NCBI RefSeq assembly: GCF_024053505.1
Contig: NZ_JAMXQS010000006.1
Location: 356,409-420,408, forward strand
DNA from: Mesorhizobium liriopis
GTDB lineage: Bacteria > Pseudomonadota > Alphaproteobacteria > Rhizobiales > Rhizobiaceae
Length of the DNA: 64,000 bases
Direction: 5' to 3'
Made by a program: the position numbers and the translations under genes
The notes under the pieces: model-generated
Databases searched by the model: none
The model's input: only the letters and a program-made list of their open reading frames with translations
What the model was told of the DNA's origin: nothing
Part shown: one piece after another, positions 46,109-63,003 of the stretch
How the letters are laid out: every line of letters starts with the position of its first letter
Numbering within the stretch: position 1 is the stretch's first letter

Positions 46109-46588
46109 ATGAACATCATCGACGTCGAGACCCTGCCCGACCTGCTTGGAGGCGGTCGCCGGCTGATGGGGCTCGACCTCGGCGAAAAGACCATCGGCGT
46201 CGCGGTGTCGGATGCCGGCCTGGCCTTTGCCCATCCGCGCCCGGTGATCGCGCGGGGCAAGTTCACGCGTGATGTGGAAACGCTTATCGCGCTCGCGGCG
46301 AAGGAAAACGTCGCGGCCATCGTCATGGGCCTGCCCGTCAACATGGACGGCAGCGAAGGCCCGCGCGCTCAGGCAAGCCGGGCCTTCATCCGCAACGCCG
46401 CACGCCTCACCGACCTGCCCTTCGTGCTTTGGGACGAGCGGCTTTCGACGGTGGCCGCCGAGCGCGCGCTGATCTCGATGGATGTCTCGCGCCGCAAACG
46501 GGGCGAGCGGATCGACTCTGCCGCCGCCTCATTCATTCTGCAAGGCGTGCTCGACCGGGTTCATGCGTTGAGCGAGGGCCGCATGTGA
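46109..46588 (+). CDS. ruvX: RuvX/YqgF-family Holliday-junction-resolvase-like nuclease
   Basis: A 159-residue RNase H-fold protein. It has the first catalytic Asp in [19 protein letters not shown], then [31 protein letters not shown] and the last acidic motif in [14 protein letters not shown]. coli YqgF is linked to 16S rRNA processing and RuvX to anti-termination and DNA repair; both are family knowledge. ATG 46109 has GAGGG upstream. The 3' end overlaps the DUF6105 gene by 28 bp on the opposite strand. Confidence 0.93.
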   Translation: MNIIDVETLPDLLGGGRRLMGLDLGEKTIGVAVSDAGLAFAHPRPVIARGKFTRDVETLIALAAKENVAAIVMGLPVNMDGSEGPRAQASRAFIRNAARLTDLPFVLWDERLSTVAAERALISMDVSRRKRGERIDSAAASFILQGVLDRVHALSEGRM

Positions 46589-46872
46589 GATGCGAGACGG
46601 CGGCGTGCGCGGAACCAGTCCTGGATCGCGCGGCGTCGGCGGAACGCGATGATGCCGGCCAAGATGAAGCTGTCGAGGACCAGCGCCTTGGCGATCATGC
46701 CGGGCAAGAGCTTCGGGTCGATGCCAAGCGCCTTGCCATAAAGCTCGAACACGAGATCATGCACCTGCCGGCTTAGCATGATGTATCCGAAATTGTAGTC
46801 GTAATAGCTGAGGAAGTACCAACTCCAGAAGAGGGCGAGCGGCAGTCCCCATAAAGCAAGCAGCCAGCGCAT
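46561..46872 (-). CDS. DUF6105-family small membrane protein
   Basis: A 103-residue protein with an N-terminal hydrophobic segment ([20 protein letters not shown]), a middle amphipathic part with [20 protein letters not shown], a second hydrophobic helix ([15 protein letters not shown]) and a basic tail [15 protein letters not shown]. It fits my memory of the rhizobial DUF6105 family, of unknown function. ATG 46872 has TAAGG upstream. Convergent overlap with ruvX. Confidence 0.75.
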   Translation of the reverse strand: MRWLLALWGLPLALFWSWYFLSYYDYNFGYIMLSRQVHDLVFELYGKALGIDPKLLPGMIAKALVLDSFILAGIIAFRRRRAIQDWFRARRRLASHMRPSLNA

Positions 46873-47030
46873 ACGCCTTACCCTCTCAGCTCTTGCCCCT
46901 CATGAGAATCGTGAAGGCAAGCTTAACTCACAGGGTTAATGTGGAGCGGTCGATGCTGGGCGGCAATTTAAAGACGCCGGTAAGGTTAATTTCAGCGCAC
47001 CCGAAGCCCGGTTTTCCACCGTCAAAAATG

Positions 47031-47064
47031 AAAAAGGCCGCGAAGCTCTCACTTCGCGGCCTTT
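47031..47064 (-). terminator. Intrinsic terminator of rpoC
   Basis: Stem ggccgcgaag (47036-47045) with cttcgcggcc (47052-47061). On the minus strand it is followed by a T run. It lies 24 bp after the rpoC stop and ends the rpoBC unit. Confidence 0.9.
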
Positions 47065-47087
47065 CCTGTTTCGTGTGACGCTGCCGA

Positions 47088-51287
<4,200 letters not shown>

Positions 51288-51446
51288 GCCGTTCTCCTTG
51301 GTCTGAGGCAGCGGGAATGCCCCGAAATCCGCATTTGTCCGGACACTAGAATCCGAAACGGGCGAAAGAGCGGTTCGCGCCACGCGCAAACCGCCCTTTG
51401 CCGGAAAAGTGACCGCCGACCGATGCCGGCGGGAAGCAAGGACGCC

Positions 51447-55583
<4,137 letters not shown>

Positions 55584-55763
55584 CGTCGCTCCTTGTCCGC
55601 CTCGCCGCTCGCGCTCGGGAAAGCGCGGATCGGGCAAGGCTTTGCCTGCATGCTGAGGCTCGGGATCGGCTCCAAGCCCCTTAACGGTTGAAAACCCGTT
55701 TCCGGAAAGCCGCATTTCGGCCCTCTGGAAAGAGGTTCTCGTGGGGATGTCTCTGGAAAGGCA

Positions 55764-55781
55764 GGGTGGATCGCTCCACCC
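55764..55781 (-). promoter_or_regulatory. Hairpin between rplL and rpoB
   Basis: A 7-bp perfect stem gggtgga / tccaccc with a 4-base loop lies 20 bp after the rplL stop. On the minus strand it has no proper U tract, so it is not a normal terminator. In many bacteria the rplL-rpoB gap carries an attenuator or a processing site that sets the lower level of rpoBC. That role here is inference. Confidence 0.4.
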
Positions 55782-55800
55782 CGCCCCGCCAAAGCGGTGA

Positions 55801-56178
55801 TTACTTCAGGTCGACCTTGGCGCCAGCACCTTCGAGCTGAGCCTTGATCTTGTCGGCGTCGGCCTTGGAAACAGCTTCCTTGACCGGCTTCGGAGCGCCC
55901 TCGACGAGGTCCTTGGCTTCCTTGAGGCCCAGGCCCGTGATCGCACGGACTTCCTTGATAACGTTGATCTTCTGCGCGCCGGCATCCGTGAGGATGACGT
56001 CGAACTCGTTCTTCTCTTCAGCCGGAGCAGCGGCAGCGCCACCAGCGGCAGGAGCTGCGACAGCGGCCACGGCAGCGGCGGAAACGCCCCACTTCTCTTC
56101 GAGGAGCTTCGAGAGCTCGGCCGCCTCGAGGACGGTCAGAGCGGAGAGGTCTTCAACGATCTTGGCGAGATCAGCCAT
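55801..56178 (-). CDS. rplL: 50S ribosomal protein L7/L12
   Basis: The stalk protein that recruits translation factors. It has the N-terminal dimer domain [22 protein letters not shown], the Ala/Gly hinge ([17 protein letters not shown]), and the C-terminal [28 protein letters not shown]. The 125-residue length is right. ATG 56178 has AAAGGA upstream. It follows rplJ by 51 bp. Confidence 0.99.
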   Translation of the reverse strand: MADLAKIVEDLSALTVLEAAELSKLLEEKWGVSAAAVAAVAAPAAGGAAAAPAEEKNEFDVILTDAGAQKINVIKEVRAITGLGLKEAKDLVEGAPKPVKEAVSKADADKIKAQLEGAGAKVDLK

Positions 56179-56229
56179 AAACGTATTCCTTTAGTTGGGT
56201 TCGAATGTGAGTTGATGAGAGGAACGGCC

Positions 56230-56748
56230 TCACGCCGCCTCGTCCTTCCGGGCATAAGCGCCGAACACGCGCGCAAGCTGGCCTGCGGGCGCATTGACGA
56301 CGGAAGCGATCCGGGTTGCCGGCGTTTGGATCATGCCGACCAGACGGCCACGAAGCTCGTCGAGCGAAGGGAGCGTGGCGAGAGCCTTGACTCCTTCGGC
56401 GTCGAGCGAGGTCTTGCCCATCGTTCCGCCGAGGATAACGAGCTTGTCGTTGCCCTTGGCGAAGTCAGAGGCGACCTTCGGTGCCGTGATTGGATCTTCC
56501 GAGTAAGCAATCAGCGTCTGTCCGACGAACAGACCCTGCATTGCCTCGGATTCCGTACCCTGAAGAGCGATCTTGGCGAGGCGGTTCTTCGCGACTTTGA
56601 CGGTGCCACCGGCTGCGCGCATCTTCGTACGAAGATCGTTCATCTGCGCAACCGTGATACCGGCATAGTGGGCCACGACGACTGAACCGGCGTTCTGGAA
56701 CGCGCCGTTCAGGTCGGTGACAAATTCGCGCTTTTCCGCTTTGTCCAC
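56230..56748 (-). CDS. rplJ: 50S ribosomal protein L10
   Basis: Base of the L7/L12 stalk, 172 residues. The family start is [17 protein letters not shown], encoded from GTG 56748 with GGAGACAGG upstream. A longer in-frame reading to 56859 starts inside the leader and is rejected. Other features are [15 protein letters not shown] ([16 protein letters not shown]) and [12 protein letters not shown]. The 345-bp gap upstream probably holds an autoregulatory leader. Confidence 0.97.
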   Translation of the reverse strand: MDKAEKREFVTDLNGAFQNAGSVVVAHYAGITVAQMNDLRTKMRAAGGTVKVAKNRLAKIALQGTESEAMQGLFVGQTLIAYSEDPITAPKVASDFAKGNDKLVILGGTMGKTSLDAEGVKALATLPSLDELRGRLVGMIQTPATRIASVVNAPAGQLARVFGAYARKDEAA

Positions 56749-57093
56749 TGCCTGTCTCCAGTTGATGCTCCCATTTGCGGGAGGCATCCGTTGCCTTTTG
56801 CCGCGTCTGCTCCGGTTCGGAGCCTGGCGGCGCTCGAGGATCCTGTCCCCTTTCGCCATGAAGTGGTTTGCACCGCCTCACGCAGACAAAAGGCACTCAC
56901 GGTTCGAACCGCTTATCCCGATTGCTCGGGAAGACGGCCGACCCCGTCTCATGCGGGCCAAGCAATTAAGGCCAGATGGCCACCCACAGTCTCGGACAGG
57001 ACTAAACCGGAAGAAAACTTCCGGCATCCAGACCCAAGGGCCTGGAATTTCGCTCCGGGCCAATCTTGAGGATCAGCCCGGAGAATTCACTGA
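56749..57093 (-). ncRNA. rplJ leader, likely L10-binding autoregulatory RNA, and possible attenuator hairpin
   Basis: A 345-bp gap between rplA and rplJ with no gene. Minus-strand structures include a strong hairpin at 56764-56788 (gatgctccc / gggaggcatc with a 6-base loop) just before the rplJ ribosome site. A second hairpin at 57007-57024 has a 7-bp perfect stem (ccggaag / cttccgg) with a 4-base loop, and one further is GCTCC/GGAGC near 56811-56826. L10 leaders in other bacteria repress rplJ-rplL translation in this way, but the matching of the consensus was not computed, so this call is partly inference. Confidence 0.5.
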
Positions 57094-57792
<699 letters not shown>

Positions 57793-57796
57793 CGTC

Positions 57797-58225
57797 TTAG
57801 CCCACCACTTCCAGGCCCATCGAACGGGCGGAGCCCTCGACCATGCGCATCGCTGCGTCCACGTCGTTGGCGTTCAGGTCCTTCATCTTGGCTTCGGCGA
57901 TCTCACGCACCTTGTCGCGGCTGATCTTGCCGGCACCCACCTTGCCCGGCTCCTTGGAGCCCGACTTCAGGTTGGCGGCCTTCTTCAAGAAGTAGCTCAC
58001 CGGGGGCGTCTTCATGACGAAGGTGAACGACTTGTCCTGGTAATAGGTGATCACGACGGGGACGGGCGAACCCTTCTCCATCTCCTGGGTCTGCGCGTTG
58101 AACGCCTTGCAGAACTCCATGATGTTGATGCCACGCTGACCGAGCGCCGGGCCGATCGGGGGCGACGGCGTCGCCGACCCTGCCGAAACCTGGAGCTTGA
58201 GCTGGCCTGCAATCTTCTTTGCCAT
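57797..58225 (-). CDS. rplK: 50S ribosomal protein L11
   Basis: 142-residue L11, part of the GTPase-associated centre and needed for RelA activation. It begins [20 protein letters not shown] and shows [27 protein letters not shown] 58225 has AGGAAGA upstream. It follows nusG after a 168-bp gap that holds a stable UUCG-type hairpin at 58355-58370 without a U tract. Confidence 0.99.
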   Translation of the reverse strand: MAKKIAGQLKLQVSAGSATPSPPIGPALGQRGINIMEFCKAFNAQTQEMEKGSPVPVVITYYQDKSFTFVMKTPPVSYFLKKAANLKSGSKEPGKVGAGKISRDKVREIAEAKMKDLNANDVDAAMRMVEGSARSMGLEVVG

Positions 58226-58393
58226 CTCTCTTCCTGCCTTTGTTGTGCCGATGAAATCGGCGGTTTGCAGTCCGGTGGTGCGGAGCGATCAAAGCCGGCA
58301 AAGCTAGACCCATCCTCCCACCGCGTTCGCGAGCCGCTTGCGGCCCGCTTTCAGTGCGCCCGAAGACGCACCGATTGGGTCAGCCCTTGTCGA

Positions 58394-58933
58394 TCAACCT
58401 TTATCGACCTGGCCGAATTCCAGATCCACCGGCACCGCGCGGCCGAAGATCGACACCTCGACCTTGAGGCGGGCGCGCTCCTCGTCCACTTCCTGGACGA
58501 AGCCGTTGAAGGAGGCGAAGGGGCCATCCGACACGCGCACCTGCTCGCCGATCTCGAAGGTGATCGAGGGCTTGGGACGCTCGACGCCCTCCTGCACCTG
58601 ATGCAGGATCTGCTGCGCTTCCTTTTCCGTGATCGGCGTCGGCCGGGCGGTATGCCGATCCTCGCCCAGGAAGCCCGTCACGCGGGGCGTGTTCTTCACG
58701 AGGCTGATGACCTCGTTGTTCAGATCGGCCTTCAAGAGCACGTAGCCGGGAAAGAACTTGCGCTCGGCATCCACCTTCTTGCCGCGGCGCACTTCCACGA
58801 CCTTCTCGGTCGGCACCACGATCTGCTCGATGAAGTCCGACAAGCCCTTCTGCTTGGCCTTGTTCTCGATGTCCTCGGCGACCTTCTTTTCGAAGTTCGA
58901 ATAAGCGTGGACGATGTACCAGCGCGCAGCCAT
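58394..58933 (-). CDS. nusG: Transcription termination/antitermination factor NusG
   Basis: 179-residue NusG that couples RNA polymerase to the ribosome or Rho. The NGN domain begins MAARWYIVHAYSNFEKKVA and has FFPGYVLLKADLN and NTPRVTGFLG. The KOW domain has EIGEQVRVSDGPFASFNGFVQEVDEERARLKVEV. ATG 58933 has GGAGG upstream. A longer in-frame reading runs back across secE and is rejected. It is 26 bp after secE. Confidence 0.98.
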   Translation of the reverse strand: MAARWYIVHAYSNFEKKVAEDIENKAKQKGLSDFIEQIVVPTEKVVEVRRGKKVDAERKFFPGYVLLKADLNNEVISLVKNTPRVTGFLGEDRHTARPTPITEKEAQQILHQVQEGVERPKPSITFEIGEQVRVSDGPFASFNGFVQEVDEERARLKVEVSIFGRAVPVDLEFGQVDKG

Positions 58934-58959
58934 CAATGAGCCTCCAACGATGTCCGCGT

Positions 58960-59163
58960 TCAGAAACCGATGCCGAGAATAAACTGAACAGCGTAGTGCA
59001 TCAGCAGATCGGCAACGAAAAAGAAGATCATCGCAACAGCGGCGAACACCAGAACCATCACCGTCGAGATCAGGGTCTCGCGCCGTGAAGGCCATGTGAC
59101 CTTCGCGGTTTCCGCCCTCACCTGCTGAAGGAAGGTAAAGGGGTTGGTGGTCTTGGATGCCAT
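58960..59163 (-). CDS. secE: Preprotein translocase subunit SecE
   Basis: 67-residue single-span SecE of the SecYEG channel. It has the family pattern NPFTFLQQVRAETAKVTWPSRRETLISTVMV, with the Trp-Pro-Ser-Arg-Arg-Glu motif, and one membrane span. It is the first gene of the secE-nusG-rplK-rplA run; its promoter lies at 59338-59366 after a leader of about 170 bases. Confidence 0.97.
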   Translation of the reverse strand: MASKTTNPFTFLQQVRAETAKVTWPSRRETLISTVMVLVFAAVAMIFFFVADLLMHYAVQFILGIGF

Positions 59164-59337
59164 CGAATGCTCTGTTCCCGCGGCCTGCCGCCGCAGACCA
59201 GTTCACACGATGGCTTTTACCGCGCCCCGCCGTCTTGGCCGAATCAAACGCGAATCACGCTTGCTTCATCCATGACAATCGGACGCGGTGACCCAGCTTC
59301 CCGGTTCGACGCGTCGTGTTTTCGTAAGTTGTGGCGC

Positions 59338-59366
59338 ATATAAAACCGATTCCCCTCTCGCGCAAG
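59338..59366 (-). promoter_or_regulatory. Candidate sigma-70 promoter of the secE-nusG-rplKA operon
   Basis: Minus strand: CTTGCG (59366-59361), 17 bases, TTATAT (59343-59338). A near-consensus alphaproteobacterial housekeeping promoter, located between trnW and secE. Transcription would start near 59331. Confidence 0.65.
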
Positions 59367-59441
59367 GGCGGAGTGAACAGGTTCTTGCCGAATTATCGCC
59401 GCGCTCTAGGCACCGAATGTCCACCCCTCATCTGGCGAGGA

Positions 59442-59517
<76 letters not shown>

Positions 59518-59533
59518 AGGCGACAGGGAGGCC

Positions 59534-59563
59534 TCATAGCGCCACTCGGCAGCAAAACGCAAG
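59534..59563 (-). promoter_or_regulatory. Candidate sigma-70 promoter of tRNA-Trp
   Basis: Minus strand: CTTGCG (59563-59558), 18 bases, CTATGA (59539-59534); the mature tRNA begins 17 bases further on. It shares the CTTGCG element with the secE promoter. Confidence 0.55.
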
Positions 59564-59658
59564 CGCTCCGTGCGCCTGTCGCACATTTCGCAGCGTCCTT
59601 CGGTGCTGGCTTGGCGCCTTCATTGTGATAGCACCGCGTCGAAAGGCATGAACGAACG

Positions 59659-60579
59659 ATGACAGCAGACCCAAAGCCAGAGGATGCCAAGCCCGAGCGG
59701 ATCCGGCACAAGCGCCATTCGGCCTTCTTTCGCTGGCGCATGCGACGGCGCATCCGGGGCGTGCTGAAAAGCGGCGCGCCGGAATTCGCGCGCTTCCGTG
59801 AAAGCCTGTCCGGCGACCTCCCCTCGCCCGGCTCGGACGGCGTGATCCTGGCCGCCTGCAACGACTATTATTACTGGCACTTCGCCGTCACGCTCGTGCT
59901 TTCCATGGAAAGGCAGAACGCGAAGCAGAGGCTTCATCTTCACCTCTGCGAGCCCCACGCGCTGACGCTCGACCATATCGCCAAGCTTCAAGCCCGGCTG
60001 ACTTGTGTCGAACTGAGCTGGACGGCTGATCCGTGCCTGCTCGCCGAGGGCCTGCGCTATCGCACCGTGTACTACGCCTCCTCGCGCTTCCTCATCGCTC
60101 CGTTGATCCTGGAGCAGACCGGCGCGCCATTGCTTGCCATCGATGTGGACGGCATCGCTGCAAAGCCTGTCTGGCCGGCATTCGAAGCCGTGCGGCATGA
60201 TTCCGACGTGGCCCTCATTCAGCGTCCGGACGAAGAAAAGCCGACGATGAAGATTCTGGCCAGCGCAGTCGGCTTCAACCAGACGGAACGCGGCACCGGG
60301 TTCGCGCGCGATCTGGGCCAATCGCTCGCAGCGCTCCTTGCCATGCGGCCTGGCTACCATGTCGACCAGATCGCCATCCATTACCTGATGACCGAGCCGA
60401 AATATCGCGATCTGCGCATCGCGCCCGTTCCCCAAACACTCTGGGACCACGACTTCGATCCCGATGCGGTGATTTGGACCGCGAAAGGCTGGAGCCGCAA
60501 AGAGTCCGGGACATTCCAGCGGGCCAAGCAGGAAGTGGATGCGGCTTTCCCCGATTTGGCTTATCGGGCCGAGCGATGA
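59659..60579 (+). CDS. Putative GT-A-fold glycosyltransferase with DxD-type motif
   Basis: A 306-residue protein of no family I can name with certainty. After a basic N-terminus (KPERIRHKRHSAFFRWRMRR) it reads like a nucleotide-sugar transferase of GT-A (GT8-like) type: VILAACNDYYYWHFAVTLVLS (the N-terminal nucleotide-binding strand and helix), LLAIDVDGIAAKPV with a DVD at 162-164 as the metal-binding DxD motif, HVDQIAIHY with the DQ pair at 236-237, and WTAKGWSRK near the C-terminus. It is soluble with no signal peptide. The stop overlaps the next start (ATGA), so the two genes are translationally coupled. Inferred role: sugar transfer in a glycan cluster; substrate unknown. Confidence 0.65.
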   Translation: MTADPKPEDAKPERIRHKRHSAFFRWRMRRRIRGVLKSGAPEFARFRESLSGDLPSPGSDGVILAACNDYYYWHFAVTLVLSMERQNAKQRLHLHLCEPHALTLDHIAKLQARLTCVELSWTADPCLLAEGLRYRTVYYASSRFLIAPLILEQTGAPLLAIDVDGIAAKPVWPAFEAVRHDSDVALIQRPDEEKPTMKILASAVGFNQTERGTGFARDLGQSLAALLAMRPGYHVDQIAIHYLMTEPKYRDLRIAPVPQTLWDHDFDPDAVIWTAKGWSRKESGTFQRAKQEVDAAFPDLAYRAER

Positions 60580-61265
60580 GCAAACAATCCGATCCGAGCC
60601 GCGACGCCAAGACCCTCGACCGCATCGCACGCCGCCACCGTCCCTGGCTCGAAAGCCTGGGCATCCGCTCGAAACCCTGGCTGATCCTCGGCTCCGCACC
60701 CGACCCCACTTTGCCGCCCGCGATCTTCGGGACCCATGCGCGCATCGATATCAACAATGTCGGCCGCACCGCGCAGGCACTCGGGCTCGGCCGTGCCGAC
60801 CTCACGGTGCGGGCGCGCAAGAAGTCGTGGGAGGAGCACGCCCATGTCGATACCAACGGCCTGCTGTGGATGCACACATGGCCGCGTTTCATGATGCGCC
60901 TACCGCTGATCGGCAAATCATACGACCATATCGGCAGCGTCATGCCGCTCAAGCGCCCCGAACGTGATCTGATCGTCTCCCACATCGCGGGCGCATCACC
61001 GCAATCCATCGGCGACCTCGGCAAGGTCACCAACGGCGTGGCCGCTGCCTGCTACGCGATGTTTCTCGGCGTGCCGCGGATCGTGCTCGCCGGCATCTCG
61101 CTGTCCAAGGTCGGCCATTCCTATGACGAGCTCGGCCGCCGCCGGCGGCAGGTGGACGAAGACGCTTTCATTCTGGAGCGCCTGAAGACGCGCGCCGACC
61201 TCTTCACCACCGAGCCCGATCTGGCCGAAGACGCCGGCATCAAGCTGTGGGCGCCGAAAGGCTGA
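60576..61265 (+). CDS. Protein with a GSAPDP/GHxY domain (paralogue 1; possible GT42/DUF115-like fold)
   Basis: A 229-residue soluble protein with no assigned function. Motifs: PWLILGSAPDPTLP (GSAPDP at 39-44), NNVGRTAQALGLGRADLT, VTNGVAAACYAMFLGV (TNG at 152-154), IVLAGISLSKVGHSY (AGIS 172-175, GHSY 180-183) and an Asp/Glu segment VDEDAF. The same motif order recurs in two other proteins nearby. A glycine-rich loop after a hydrophobic strand at the start, then an (S/T)NG helix, then a strand ending AG(I/L/M)S is also the layout of GT42 sialyltransferase-like and DUF115 proteins. That link is inference. Coupled to the upstream glycosyltransferase-like gene by ATGA. Confidence 0.6.
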   Translation: MSKQSDPSRDAKTLDRIARRHRPWLESLGIRSKPWLILGSAPDPTLPPAIFGTHARIDINNVGRTAQALGLGRADLTVRARKKSWEEHAHVDTNGLLWMHTWPRFMMRLPLIGKSYDHIGSVMPLKRPERDLIVSHIAGASPQSIGDLGKVTNGVAAACYAMFLGVPRIVLAGISLSKVGHSYDELGRRRRQVDEDAFILERLKTRADLFTTEPDLAEDAGIKLWAPKG

Positions 61266-61317
61266 CAGCCGGCTCGCGGCTCGATATGACCCCGGCTCAG
61301 CAATCACGGAATTGACC

Positions 61318-63003
61318 ATGCGCGTTTGGACCGTCAGCGAAGCCAAGGCAGGCACTCTCACCCAGTGCCTCGGCGTCGCGCGCCTGATCGACCCCAAGCC
61401 GCGCAAGGTGGTCGTCAAGCGCGAGTTGCCGGCATGGCAGCGCGGGATGCTCTCGCCCTATCGCCGCCTGAAGGTGCCCGAGCCCGATCTCATCATCTCC
61501 TGCGGCGGTGTGGCGAACTCGCACGTCCAGGCAATCGTCGCGGCCTGCAAGGTAAAGCCTTTCACGGTTCATCTCGCGACGCCGCAACCGGACTACGAAC
61601 AGATGTTCGACATGGCTTTCATTTCGCGCCATGACTGGAATGAGACGAAGGCTCGCCGCGCCAACTGGCACGAGATGGTCGGTGTGCCGCACCAGATCAG
61701 TCGCGAGATCCTCGACGGTTTTCGTGAGCAGGCGCGCCAGCGCTGGGCGCCCAAGGGCGACAAGGTCGTCACCGTTCTCGCCGGCGGCCCCAACCGCGCT
61801 TATCTCTATGACGACGCCACGGTCGATCGTCTGATCGAAACCATCAAAGGGTTCGCAGCCGATGGCTGGACCGTGCTGGCTTCCACCTCCCGCCGCTCCC
61901 GCTCCGACCTGCTCGGCCGCCTGCTGGCTCTACGCAGCGAGCGCATCGTCGTTTGGGACCGCGAAGGCGAAAACCCTTATCGCGACTATCTTGCGGCTGC
62001 CGACGCATTTCTGGTGACCAAGGACTCGATCACCATGGCCTGCGAAGCGCTCGCCACCGGCCGTCCCACTTACGTCTTCGACCTCGCCAAGAACCCGGGC
62101 CCCCGTCTCGACAAGTTCGAATGGTTCCACCGCGACATGAGCGAGACGCTACGGCTGACGCGGCCCTTCGAGGGCATGCTCGATGCCTATCCGTACCAGC
62201 CGCCCCATGAATCTCAGCGCGTCGCTGAAACGATCATGGCAGAGATCGCCAAGCGCCGCCCCGATCTCGTGAAGCGCGCAGCCGCGACCGCGGAAGCACG
62301 GAAAGCGGAAAATGCAGCCAAGCAAGCCGATGAAGGCCATTCCGGTATTGCCGCGACCTACGACACGACATTCGCCCATCACCGCAAATGGCTGGAAGAA
62401 CACAAGCTTCTCGGCCGGCCCTGGTTCTTTCTCGGCTCGGCCCCCGACCCGACGATCCCAGCGAAGCTCGCCGACAATACCGTCTATGCCTATATCAAAT
62501 TCGCCGGTCGCTCCGCGCGCATGCATGGCCTGCCGCCTGCCGACATCACGCTGCTGACGCGCTGGAAAGAACTTCAGCAGGCCGCCAATCTCGATCTCAA
62601 GCTGATCCTGCGTCTGCGCCCCGATGTGAACTGGCGTGGACGCATCAATCGCGCGCTGGGCCGCGCCGGTATAGCGGAAAGCCAACTCACCAGCCGCGAG
62701 CGCGACGATTACGTCGTCAAAACGCTCGGCTCGCTCTTCAGCGGCGTCGGCAGCGAGAAGCGTCCATCGAACGGTGTGGGCATGATCTGCTTCGCCCTCG
62801 CCCACGGCATCGAACAGGTCGTCATCGCCGGCCTGTCATTCGATGTCTCGGGCCACGAATATGAGCGCTCGACCGCACCCCGCCGGCACGCCGCGGAGGA
62901 TCGCGCGGCCCTTTCCGTCATGGCTCAGCGCTACCCCGGCGTTTCGACGACGGAGCCAAGCGTCCACGAAGCGACCGGTCTGCCCCTCTACTCAGCCTCC
63001 TGA
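61318..63003 (+). CDS. ELM1-type glycosyltransferase-like domain fused to a GSAPDP/GHxY domain
   Basis: A 561-residue fusion. Residues 1-312 are ELM1 (mitochondrial fission ELM1, PF06258-like; distant GT-B): MRVWTVSEAKAGTLTQCLGVA, ISCGGVANSHVQAI, VLAGGPNRAYLYDD (155-165), ASTSRRSRSDLL, VWDREGENPYRDYLAAADAF and KDSITMACEALATGRPTYVF. An Ala/Lys/Glu-rich linker (313-345) follows. Residues 360-560 are the same domain as the neighbours: FLGSAPDPTIP (GSAPDP 373-378), SNG at 484-486, AGLS 504-507, GHEY 512-515. An upstream TTG at 61312 is not chosen. The 3' end overlaps the minus-strand paralogue by 12 bp. Function: unknown glycosyltransferase-like; inference. Confidence 0.68.
   Translation: MRVWTVSEAKAGTLTQCLGVARLIDPKPRKVVVKRELPAWQRGMLSPYRRLKVPEPDLIISCGGVANSHVQAIVAACKVKPFTVHLATPQPDYEQMFDMAFISRHDWNETKARRANWHEMVGVPHQISREILDGFREQARQRWAPKGDKVVTVLAGGPNRAYLYDDATVDRLIETIKGFAADGWTVLASTSRRSRSDLLGRLLALRSERIVVWDREGENPYRDYLAAADAFLVTKDSITMACEALATGRPTYVFDLAKNPGPRLDKFEWFHRDMSETLRLTRPFEGMLDAYPYQPPHESQRVAETIMAEIAKRRPDLVKRAAATAEARKAENAAKQADEGHSGIAATYDTTFAHHRKWLEEHKLLGRPWFFLGSAPDPTIPAKLADNTVYAYIKFAGRSARMHGLPPADITLLTRWKELQQAANLDLKLILRLRPDVNWRGRINRALGRAGIAESQLTSRERDDYVVKTLGSLFSGVGSEKRPSNGVGMICFALAHGIEQVVIAGLSFDVSGHEYERSTAPRRHAAEDRAALSVMAQRYPGVSTTEPSVHEATGLPLYSAS

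Noticed and set aside
46925..46945. CtrA-like site (TTAA...TTAA) upstream of the DUF6105 gene
   Set aside because: The two TTAA halves are nine bases apart; the consensus needs seven.
58355..58370. Terminator between nusG and rplK
   Set aside because: The UUCG-type hairpin has no U tract, so it is more likely a leader or processing structure.
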